A DNA stretch of 5,557 bases, from positions 1 to 5,557 of the forward strand of contig WQXW01000142.1 in the NCBI GenBank assembly GCA_009781575.1, written 5' to 3'. Origin of the DNA: Solirubrobacterales bacterium (lineage in GTDB: Bacteria; Actinomycetota; Thermoleophilia; Solirubrobacterales; Solirubrobacteraceae). A program made the position numbers and the translations under genes. This document shows, piece after piece, positions 1 through 5,557 of the stretch (position 1 is the first letter of the stretch; each line of letters opens with the position of its first letter). Under the pieces are notes generated by a model. The model did not search any database and was not told the origin of the DNA. It saw only the letters and a list, made by a program, of their open reading frames with translations.

Positions 1-958
1 CCGCCAGCGCGCGCTTGCCGCGCCGAGGCTGGCCCCAGAGGGGCCCGCGCCGCTGCGCGAGCAGCGGCTGATCGAGGAGCTCCTCCACGCGCGCGCCTGG
101 TCGCCCTCCTCGCTGGAGCGCTGGCTCGCGTGCCCGGTGCGCTGGTTCGTCGAGCGCGTGCTCCGCCCCGAGTCGCTGGAGCCCGATCCCGAACCGCTGC
201 TCGCCGGGCGCGTCGCCCACCAGGTGCTGCGCGACGTGCTCGCACAGCTGGCCGAGCGCGAGGGCTCCGCGCGGCTGACCCCGCCCAGGCTGCCCGCCGC
301 GCGCTCGCTGCTGCGCGACGCGCTGGCGCGCCACCTGGAGGAGACCCCGCTCGCCGCCGCGCCCGAGCGCGCCGCCGCCGCGCGACGGCGCATGGAGCTC
401 GACCTCGCGCGCTACCTCGAGCACGCCGCGCGCCGGCCCGCTCCGCTCGAGCCCACGCACCTGGAGCTGGGCTTCGGGTTCGACGAGCCCCACAGCCTGC
501 CCCCACTCGAGCTGGACCACGGCGTTCGCCTGCGGGGGCGCATCGACCGGGTCGACCTCGACCCGCACGGCCGCGCGCTCGTGGTCGACTACAAGCGGCG
601 CCGCGGCGTGCCACAGGCGCGCTGGGTTACGGAGCGCAACCTCCAACTGGCGCTCTACATGCACGCCGTCCAGCGTCTGCTGGACCGGCCCCTGATCGGC
701 GGCCTCTACCAACCGCTCTCCGGAGATCTGCGCGCGCGCGGGCTGCTGGCCGGCGAGGACGGCACCGAGCCGGCCGAGTTCGACGCCGACCTGCTGGCGC
801 CCGCCGAGATGGAGGAGCGCCTGCGGGAGGTGCTCGCGCTGGCGCTCCGCGCCGCGCGCGAGGCCCGCTCGGGCGCGCTGGTGTCGAGGCCCCTGACCTG
901 CGCGGGCGGTCGCCACGCGGGCTGCCAGCACCCGGCCATATGCCGATTCGAGCGCTGA
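1..958 (+). CDS. C-terminal part of an AddB/AdnA-like helicase-nuclease subunit (PD-(D/E)XK nuclease domain), 5'-truncated by window edge
   Basis: The frame is open from base 2 to the TGA at 956-958, giving 318 visible residues; the start lies outside the window. The domain opens with WSPSSLERWLACPVRWF, typical of RecB-family (PDDEXK_1) nucleases. In visible-residue numbering, the catalytic motifs are His73 (GRVAH), Asp182 (GRIDRVD), Asp196 and Lys198 (VVDYKRR), and Gln215/Tyr219 (QLALY). Cys44 and a C-terminal trio, Cys300-X7-Cys308-X5-Cys314, have the order of the Fe-S cysteines in AddB-type nucleases. All metal-binding and catalytic residues are present, so the nuclease is probably active. 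Known partners resect double-strand breaks in the cytoplasm. It overlaps the helicase-nuclease gene downstream by 19 bases, which supports a two-subunit complex. Whether the missing N-terminal part is an active or degenerate helicase decides between AdnA-like and AddB-like, and cannot be seen here. The nuclease call is firm; the subunit name is inferred. Confidence 0.88.
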   Translation, partial: RQRALAAPRLAPEGPAPLREQRLIEELLHARAWSPSSLERWLACPVRWFVERVLRPESLEPDPEPLLAGRVAHQVLRDVLAQLAEREGSARLTPPRLPAARSLLRDALARHLEETPLAAAPERAAAARRRMELDLARYLEHAARRPAPLEPTHLELGFGFDEPHSLPPLELDHGVRLRGRIDRVDLDPHGRALVVDYKRRRGVPQARWVTERNLQLALYMHAVQRLLDRPLIGGLYQPLSGDLRARGLLAGEDGTEPAEFDADLLAPAEMEERLREVLALALRAAREARSGALVSRPLTCAGGRHAGCQHPAICRFER

Positions 959-3900
959 GCGCCGAGCAGGAGTTCGCCGTGGGGCGGCGCGAGGGCTCGC
1001 TGCTGCTGGCCGCCGGCGCCGGCAGCGGCAAGACCTCGGTGCTGGTCGAGCGGTTTGTGCGGGCGGTGATCGAGGACGGCATCTCGCCGCGCGCGATCCT
1101 CGCGATCACCTTCACCGAGCGCGCCGCCGGCGAGCTCGAGCGGCGCGTCCGCGAGCGCTTCCTCGAGCTGGGCGAGCGCGCCGCGGCGCTCGAGACCGAG
1201 GGCGCTCTGGTGAGCACCTTCCACGGGTTCTGCACGCGCCTGCTGCGCGCGCACGCGCTGCTCGCCGGCCTGGACCCCGGCTTCGCGATCCTCGACGCGC
1301 CCCAGGCGCGGCGCCTGGGCGAGCGCGCGTTCGGCGAGGCGCTCGCGGGGCTGCTGGAGGGGGAGGGCGAGGAGGCGCTGGAGCTCGCCGCCACCTACGG
1401 CCCCGACCCGCTGCGCACGATGATCCTCGGGGTGTACGCCCATCTGCGAAGCCAGGGCCACGCCGTGCCTGCGCTGCCCCGCCCCCACCCGCGGGCCGCG
1501 CCGGCGCGCTCCGGCGCCGACGACGGCGCCATTGACGACGACGCCGCCGGCGGCCACGCCGAGGCATCCGCCGCCGATCGCGCCGCGGTGGACGCCTGCC
1601 GCCTGCTCGGCCGGCTGCTGGCGCGCTTCGCCGCCCGCTACGCCGAGCTCAAGCGCGCGCGCGGCGCGCTGGATTTCGACGATCTGGAGCTGCGCGCCCG
1701 CGCGCTGCTGGACGAGCACGAGGAGCTGCGCGCCACCTGGCGCGAGCGCGTCGCGTTGGTGATGGTGGACGAGTTCCAGGACACCAATGCGCGCCAGCTG
1801 GCGCTGCTGCGCGCGCTGGAGCGCGACAACCTCTTCACGGTGGGCGACGAGCTCCAGTCGATCTATGGGTTCCGGCTGGCCGACGTGGAGGTGTTCCGGG
1901 CGCGCCGGCGCCAGCTCGCCACGCACGGCGCGGCGCTCGAGCTCACCGGAAGCTTCCGCGCGCGCCCCCCGCTCATCGCGGCTGTCAACCAGGTGTTCGC
2001 GCACCGGTTCGGCGCGGGCTTCACACCGCTTCAGGCACGCCGCGAGCCGCTCTCCGAGCCCGCCACTGTGGCGGTCGAGCTGCTCCTGACCGACAGGGAG
2101 GGCTGGGAGGAGCGCGCGCCCACGCCGGTCGCCGCCGGCTCCGCGCCCGCGTGGCGCGGTGCCGAGGCGCGTCTTCTCGCCGCGCGGATCGCCGGGATGG
2201 TCCGCGAGGAGGGGATCGCCGCCGGCGATGTCGCGGTCCTGTTGCGCTCGCGCGGCGACCTGCCGCTGTATGAGCGCGCGCTGCGCGAGCAGGGACTGCG
2301 CACGCTCGCCGCCACCGGCGAGTTCTGGCGCAGCGCCCAGGTCGGCGATCTGATCGCCCACCTGCGTGCGCTGGCCAACCCGCTCGACGAGGTGGCGCTC
2401 CTCTCGCTGCTCGCCTCCCCGCTGGTGGGGCTCTCCAGCGACGCTCTCGCGCTGATCGCCTCGAGCGCGCGCGCACATCGGCGTGGCTGGTGGGAGGTGA
2501 TCCGCGGCGCCTGGGGTGAGGGCGGCGACGGGCACGGTGGCGCCGGCCCGGGCGCCGGCGAGCTGATGGCGCGCACGCCCCCGCGCGATCGCCGGCGCCT
2601 GGAGCGCTTCGTGCCGCGCTTCGAGCGGGAGCGCGCCGCGGCGCCCTGGCGCAGCGTCTCCGAGCTCCTGCGGCGCGCGATCGACGCCGGCGGCTACGAG
2701 CGACACGTGCTGTCGCTCGCCTTCGCCGAGCGCCGGCTGGCCAACATCCACAAGCTCCTGCGCCTGGCCGGCGCGTTCGAAGCGCGCGAGGGCCGCGACC
2801 TGCGCGCCTTTCTCGACCACGCCGCCGATCTGGCCGACTCGGGCGAGGCCGGCGAGCCGGAGGCGCCGGCCGCCGAGGGCCACCACGAGGTGGTGCGCCT
2901 CATGACCATCCACACGGCCAAGGGCCTGGAGTTCCCCGTGGTGTGCGTGGCCGATCTCGGGCGCACGCCGCCATCCGGCAACGATCCCGCGCTGCTGGTG
3001 GACGGCGAGCGCATCGGCCTGCGCCTGCCCGCGCTCGACGGATCCAAACGCGTGCCCGCGCTCGCCTACGAGGAGCTGCTCGCCGAGCGTCGCCGCCGCG
3101 AGGCCGCCGAGGAGGAGCGCATCCTCTACGTCGCGATGACACGCGCGCGCGAGCGCCTGCTGATCAGCGGCGCGCTGTCGCTGCGCAAGTGGCCCCCGGA
3201 GCGGCCCGGGTGCGCGCCGATCACATGGCTGGCCCCGGCGCTGGTGGACGGCATCTCCGCGCGGATCGCCGCGATGCTCGACGCCGGCGAGTCGGAGGCG
3301 ATCCTGCAGGGCGGCGGGGGAGCCGTGCGCTGCCGGCTGGCCACCGCCGCCCCCCGCGAGGGCGCGGCCCAGCTCCAGCTCCAGCTCGAGCTCGAGGCCG
3401 ACGCCGGGCGCGAAGGCGAATGGCCCGAGCCCGCCAAGCGGTCCGAGCCCGCCAAGCGGTCCGAGCCCGGGGCCGGGCCCGAGGCGGAGCCGGAGCCCGA
3501 GGCCGAGCCCGGGGCCGGGCCCGAAGCGGAGCCGGAGCCCGAGGCCGGGCCCGGGACCGGGCCCGAGGCGGAGCCGGAGCCCGAGGCCGGGGGGGTCGAG
3601 CGGCCCGAGGTCGAGCCGCCCGAGCTCGAGCCGGCGCCGGAGCGGGACGTGGCGGCGACGCTCGGCGCGATGGCGCTGAGCTATTCATCCCTTGGCGAGC
3701 TCGAGCGGTGTGGCTATCGCTTCTACCTCGAGCGCGTGCTGCGACTGCCCCAGGCGAGCTCGACCGTGCGCGCGGAGCAGGGGCGGATGGAGGCGCGCGC
3801 GCGTGGGAGCGTGGTGCACAGCCTGCTCGAGACACTCGACTTCGCCGCGCCGCGGCCGCCGGGGCCCTCGGAAGTGGCGGCGGCGGGCGTGCCACTGGGG

Positions 3901-4470
3901 GTGCGCGTGGCGGCGGCGGAGTGCGAGGAGCTGGCCGCGCTGATCGCGGGCGCACTCGAGGCGCCGCTGGCGCGGCGGCTCGCCCTCGCGCGGCACGCCC
4001 GCCGCGAGCACCCCTTCGCGCTGCGCCTGCGCGCGGGGGGCCAGCTCCTGACCGGCGTGCTGGACCTGATCGCGGAGGAGCCGGGGCGGGGGACGGTCGT
4101 GGTGGACTACAAGAGCGACCGCCTCGGCGAGGAGGAGCCGGCGGCGGTGCTCGAGCGCGACTACGCGGTGCAGCGCGAGCTGTACGCGCTGGCCGCGCTT
4201 CGCGGCGGCGCCCCGCGGGTCGAGGTCGTGTACTGGTTCCTCGAGCGCCCGCGCGAGCACGTGGGCACGGTGTACGGCGCCGGCGACACGGCCACGATCG
4301 AAGCGGGCCTCACATCGCGCATCGCGCGCGCGGGCGCGCGTGGATTTGTGGTCAGCGACACACCGCACATCGGCCTGTGCGACCGCTGCCCCGGGCGCGC
4401 CGCGCTGTGCTCGTGGGAGGAGCGCGAGACCTCGCGCGAGCGAGCGGCTACGCTCGGGTTGTCATCCTGA
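940..4470 (+). CDS. UvrD/RecB-type ATP-dependent helicase with C-terminal PD-(D/E)XK nuclease (AddA/AdnB-like subunit)
   Basis: This 1176-residue protein should translocate on and cut broken DNA ends with the upstream subunit. Helicase motifs appear in order: Q motif Gln10; Walker A AGAGSGKT (25-32); Ia ITFTERAA (56-63); STFHGFC (92-98); Walker B VDEFQDT (276-282); III VGDELQSIYGFR (301-312); IV TGSFRARP (336-343); V TIHTAKGLEF (656-665); VI YVAMTRARERL (730-740). A low-complexity Ala/Pro/Asp stretch (176-212) lies before motif II. A Glu/Pro repeat linker (829-898) leads to the nuclease: Cys924, His960, Asp1042, Asp1056 and Lys1058 (VVDYKSD), Gln1078/Tyr1082, then Cys1147-X2-Cys1150-X6-Cys1157, a likely Fe-S ligand set. 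ATG at 940 is chosen because it lies just before the Q motif; the frame stays open upstream to base 130, but that part is out-of-frame translation of the previous gene. No clear Shine-Dalgarno precedes it, so translation is probably coupled through the 19-base overlap. Length suits AddA (about 1230) or AdnB (about 1100). Motif III departs slightly from the usual GDxKQSIYxFRGAD. Confidence 0.93.
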   Translation: MPIRALSAEQEFAVGRREGSLLLAAGAGSGKTSVLVERFVRAVIEDGISPRAILAITFTERAAGELERRVRERFLELGERAAALETEGALVSTFHGFCTRLLRAHALLAGLDPGFAILDAPQARRLGERAFGEALAGLLEGEGEEALELAATYGPDPLRTMILGVYAHLRSQGHAVPALPRPHPRAAPARSGADDGAIDDDAAGGHAEASAADRAAVDACRLLGRLLARFAARYAELKRARGALDFDDLELRARALLDEHEELRATWRERVALVMVDEFQDTNARQLALLRALERDNLFTVGDELQSIYGFRLADVEVFRARRRQLATHGAALELTGSFRARPPLIAAVNQVFAHRFGAGFTPLQARREPLSEPATVAVELLLTDREGWEERAPTPVAAGSAPAWRGAEARLLAARIAGMVREEGIAAGDVAVLLRSRGDLPLYERALREQGLRTLAATGEFWRSAQVGDLIAHLRALANPLDEVALLSLLASPLVGLSSDALALIASSARAHRRGWWEVIRGAWGEGGDGHGGAGPGAGELMARTPPRDRRRLERFVPRFERERAAAPWRSVSELLRRAIDAGGYERHVLSLAFAERRLANIHKLLRLAGAFEAREGRDLRAFLDHAADLADSGEAGEPEAPAAEGHHEVVRLMTIHTAKGLEFPVVCVADLGRTPPSGNDPALLVDGERIGLRLPALDGSKRVPALAYEELLAERRRREAAEEERILYVAMTRARERLLISGALSLRKWPPERPGCAPITWLAPALVDGISARIAAMLDAGESEAILQGGGGAVRCRLATAAPREGAAQLQLQLELEADAGREGEWPEPAKRSEPAKRSEPGAGPEAEPEPEAEPGAGPEAEPEPEAGPGTGPEAEPEPEAGGVERPEVEPPELEPAPERDVAATLGAMALSYSSLGELERCGYRFYLERVLRLPQASSTVRAEQGRMEARARGSVVHSLLETLDFAAPRPPGPSEVAAAGVPLGVRVAAAECEELAALIAGALEAPLARRLALARHARREHPFALRLRAGGQLLTGVLDLIAEEPGRGTVVVDYKSDRLGEEEPAAVLERDYAVQRELYALAALRGGAPRVEVVYWFLERPREHVGTVYGAGDTATIEAGLTSRIARAGARGFVVSDTPHIGLCDRCPGRAALCSWEERETSRERAATLGLSS
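3427..3462 (+). repeat. Two perfect 18-base tandem copies inside the helicase-nuclease gene
   Basis: Two identical 18-base units (3427-3444 and 3445-3462) each encode EPAKRS. They are the only basic part of an otherwise acidic linker. They run directly into the 42-base repeats that follow, and both sets are multiples of three, so changes in copy number would keep the frame. Confidence 0.85.
3466..3591 (+). repeat. Three 42-base tandem repeats encoding a Glu/Pro/Gly/Ala linker
   Basis: Units lie at 3466-3507, 3508-3549 and 3550-3591. Each pair differs at only two bases. The units encode PGAGPEAEPEPEAE, PGAGPEAEPEPEAG and PGTGPEAEPEPEAG, residues 843-884 of the helicase-nuclease. The stretch lies between helicase motif VI and the first nuclease cysteine, where RecB/AddA proteins have a flexible tether. 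The sequence is acidic, proline-rich and without hydrophobic residues apart from Ala, so it should be disordered or extended. The near-identity at DNA level suggests recent slippage or unequal recombination. Confidence 0.9.
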
Positions 4471-4494
4471 CGGCGTAATGCCTGTGGGGCTGAT

Positions 4495-4499
4495 GGGAG
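4495..4499 (+). promoter_or_regulatory. Likely ribosome binding site for the sigma factor gene
   Basis: GGGAG ends nine bases before the GTG at 4509, a workable spacing. A stronger match, GGAGG at 4503-4507, is only one base from that GTG and so is too close to serve it, and no in-frame start lies at a suitable distance after it. The purine-rich run supports the GTG at 4509 over a second in-frame GTG at 4548, which has no comparable site. Confidence 0.5.
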
Positions 4500-4508
4500 A
4501 GTGGAGGA

Positions 4509-5303
4509 GTGAGCGCGAGGCAGATCCCCCCGAAGCGAACAGACGCCGTGCCCACGGCCGATCCGCCCGACGAGGAGCTGTTCGCCCGCGCGCGTGCGGC
4601 CGACGGCCGCGCGCGGGAGCGCCTGATCGAGCGCTACCTGCCCCTCGCGCGGCGGCTGGCACGGCGTTACCAGCGCACCGACGAGCCCCTGGAGGATCTC
4701 GTGCAGGTCGCCTCGCTGGGCCTGATCAAGGCGATCGACCGCTTCGACGCCGGGCGGGAGGTGGTCTTCTCGAGCTACGCGGTGCCCACGATCCTGGGCG
4801 AGCTGAAGCGCCACTTCCGCGACCGCACCTGGTCGGTGCGCGTGCCCCGAGACCTCCAGGAGCTCGCGCTGAGGGTCGACCAGACGATCGCCACGCTCTC
4901 GGCGGGGCGCAGCCGCGCGCCGTCGGTCGCCGAGATCGCCGGCGCGCTGAGCGTCTCGCAGGAGCAGGTGCTGGACGCGCTGGAGGCCGCCGGCGCGTAC
5001 AGGGCCGGCTCGCTGGACGCGCCCCGCTCGCTGCACGGCGATGAGCCGGCCGAGAGCCTCGCCGACGCGCTGGGCATGCAGGAGCCCGGCTTCGACCGCG
5101 CGGAGGAGCGCGCCACGCTCGAGCCGCTGCTGCTGAAGATCTCCGAGCGCGAGCGCATCGTGCTGCGGCTGCGGTTCGGCGAGGACCTCACCCAGGCGGA
5201 GATCGGCGAACGGATCGGCGTCTCCCAGATGCAGGTCTCGCGCGTGATCCGCCAGGCGCTCGCGCGCCTGCGCACCGGGCTCGAGCCGCGGCGCGACGAC
5301 TGA
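4509..5303 (+). CDS. RNA polymerase sigma factor, SigB/SigF/SigG-type (group 3 sigma-70)
   Basis: This 264-residue protein directs RNA polymerase to a stress- or stage-specific promoter set. Region 1.1 is absent. Region 2 spans about 36-110: ERYLPLARRLARRY (41-54), the core-binding EDLVQVASLGLIKAIDRFD (62-80), then the -10 recognition and melting segment with FSSYAVPTILGELKRHFRD (87-105), Trp108 and VPRDLQEL. Region 3 is about 115-185 (SVAEIAGALSVSQEQVLDAL). Region 4 is about 208-257, with an ISERERIVLRLRF segment and a helix-turn-helix TQAEIGERIGVSQMQVSRVI (228-247) for the -35 element. The SYAVPTILGELKRHFRD and VSQMQVSR signatures mark the SigB/SigF/SigG group rather than housekeeping, flagellar or ECF sigmas. 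The GTG start at 4509 gives a short polar N-terminus; GTG at 4548 is a weaker alternative. It follows the helicase-nuclease by 38 bases on the same strand, so co-transcription is possible. Members of this family are usually held by an anti-sigma kinase (RsbW/SpoIIAB type), but no such gene is adjacent here. Which paralogue it is cannot be told. Confidence 0.93.
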   Translation: MSARQIPPKRTDAVPTADPPDEELFARARAADGRARERLIERYLPLARRLARRYQRTDEPLEDLVQVASLGLIKAIDRFDAGREVVFSSYAVPTILGELKRHFRDRTWSVRVPRDLQELALRVDQTIATLSAGRSRAPSVAEIAGALSVSQEQVLDALEAAGAYRAGSLDAPRSLHGDEPAESLADALGMQEPGFDRAEERATLEPLLLKISERERIVLRLRFGEDLTQAEIGERIGVSQMQVSRVIRQALARLRTGLEPRRDD

Positions 5304-5366
5304 GGGCCGAGCTTGGCGCCGGCGCGCTCTCTCTCGAACACACCTGTCCGAGGCTCCGTTGGGGGA

Positions 5367-5412
5367 TTTGTTTTGAGGATTCGTTCCGCGCGGAACCAAT
5401 CCTCAAAACAAA
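5367..5412. terminator. 46-base inverted repeat between convergent genes, probable bidirectional terminator or 3'-end hairpin
   Basis: The arms TTTGTTTTGAGGATT (5367-5381) and AATCCTCAAAACAAA (5398-5412) are perfect 15-base complements. After a single C/C mismatch (5382/5397) comes a perfect 14-base palindrome, GTTCCGCGCGGAAC (5383-5396), so 22 of 23 position pairs match. It begins 63 bases after the sigma stop and faces the end of the minus-strand gene, which fits a shared transcript end. The odd point is that on either strand the T-rich run is the 5' arm and the A-rich run the 3' arm, so no U-tract follows the hairpin as in a classical intrinsic terminator. It could instead be an mRNA-stabilising hairpin, an operator or a dispersed repeat. 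The structure is certain; the role is inferred. Confidence 0.55.
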
Positions 5413-5460
5413 AAACGACACGGCCGCTGCCCGGCGACGGCGAGCCACCCACGCCGCCCT

Positions 5461-5481
5461 GGGCGCCGGGCGCCGGGCGCC
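5461..5481. repeat. Three tandem 7-base G/C repeats
   Basis: GGGCGCC occurs three times in succession (5461-5467, 5468-5474, 5475-5481), followed by a C/G-only run. GGGCGCCC at 5475-5482 is itself palindromic. The stretch lies just past the stop of the minus-strand gene and can fold into several alternative short G/C hairpins, which might slow polymerase before it reaches the T-rich arm of the 46-base palindrome. Function is unproven, and chance in such GC-rich DNA is possible. Confidence 0.5.
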
Positions 5482-5500
5482 CGCGCGCGGCGCGACCCGT

Positions 5501-5557
5501 TCAGGCGAAGCTCAGCTCGACCACGAGCTCCTCGGCGCCGCCGTCGCTGGGGGGCTC
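5501..5557 (-). CDS. 3' end of an unidentified gene on the minus strand (partial)
   Basis: Reading the minus strand from the window edge gives 18 codons, EPPSDGGAEELVVELSFA, then TGA (plus-strand 5501-5503). All 18 codons end in G or C, as in the proven genes here, and the residue mix looks like a normal acidic protein C-terminus. The piece is too short to assign a family. If real, it is convergent with the sigma factor gene, with a 197-base gap between the two stops. Chance openness over 54 bases is common in GC-rich DNA, so this rests mainly on codon bias. Confidence 0.45.
   Translation of the reverse strand, partial: EPPSDGGAEELVVELSFA

Noticed and set aside
130..939. Upstream extension of the helicase frame to base 130
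   Set aside because: The extra 270 residues are Arg/Ala/Pro-rich off-frame translation of the upstream nuclease domain. Helicase homology begins only after the ATG at 940.
706..2913. A 735-codon minus-strand open frame opposite the helicase-nuclease gene
   Set aside because: It has no recognisable domain and lies fully opposite clear helicase motifs. Long antisense open frames are expected in DNA with strong GC third-position bias.
2943..4478. A 511-codon plus-strand open frame in another phase of the helicase-nuclease gene
   Set aside because: The translation is almost only Arg, Ala and Gly, the usual off-frame product of GC-rich coding DNA, while the other phase carries conserved helicase and nuclease motifs.
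4459..4482. Possible promoter for the sigma gene (TTGTCA followed by TAATGC)
   Set aside because: The spacing between the two boxes is only 12 bases, too short for a sigma-70-type promoter, and neither box is a strong match.
4161..5399. A 412-codon minus-strand open frame spanning the sigma factor and the end of the helicase gene
   Set aside because: It runs antisense to two well-supported genes, crosses their gap and starts inside the palindrome. Its protein is compositionally biased with no known motif, so it is a shadow frame.
5373..5401. Possible promoter with TTGAGG as the -35 box inside the palindrome
   Set aside because: At the expected distance the sequence is CCAATC, which does not resemble a -10 box, and no plus-strand gene follows. 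The T-run is better explained as an arm of the inverted repeat.

Overview
The window is about three-quarters G+C, with codon third positions almost always G or C. Together with a SigB/SigF-type sigma factor and a two-subunit helicase-nuclease pair, this suggests a high-GC actinobacterium (Actinomycetota). The wording of some helicase motifs recalls Thermoleophilia (Solirubrobacter/Conexibacter-like), but that is from memory and only tentative.

Layout. Bases 1-958 (+) hold the 3' end of a gene whose visible part is a PD-(D/E)XK (RecB-type) nuclease domain with four probable Fe-S cysteines. It overlaps by 19 bases a full-length gene at 940-4470 (+). This encodes a 1176-residue UvrD/RecB-type helicase fused to its own C-terminal PD-(D/E)XK nuclease, through a Glu/Pro-rich linker built from tandem DNA repeats. 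After 38 bases comes a complete 264-residue group 3 sigma-70 factor at 4509-5303 (+). At the right edge, 5501-5557 (-) looks like the last 18 codons of a gene on the opposite strand. The 197-base gap between these convergent genes carries a 46-base, A/T-rich inverted repeat and a short G/C-rich tandem repeat.

How the genes work together. The first two genes are best read as the two subunits of an AddAB/AdnAB-type double-strand-break resection enzyme. Such enzymes unwind and degrade broken DNA ends to prepare them for RecA-dependent recombination. The overlap suggests translational coupling and equal production. The sigma factor may be read from the same transcript or from a promoter inside the helicase gene; no promoter is evident in the short gap. 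No anti-sigma or anti-anti-sigma gene lies next to it in the window.

I found no RNA gene, CRISPR array, insertion sequence or phage feature. The region looks like ordinary chromosomal housekeeping DNA. The points that merit a second look are the repeat-built linker, the paired four-cysteine nuclease domains, the 46-base palindrome and the repair-sigma arrangement.
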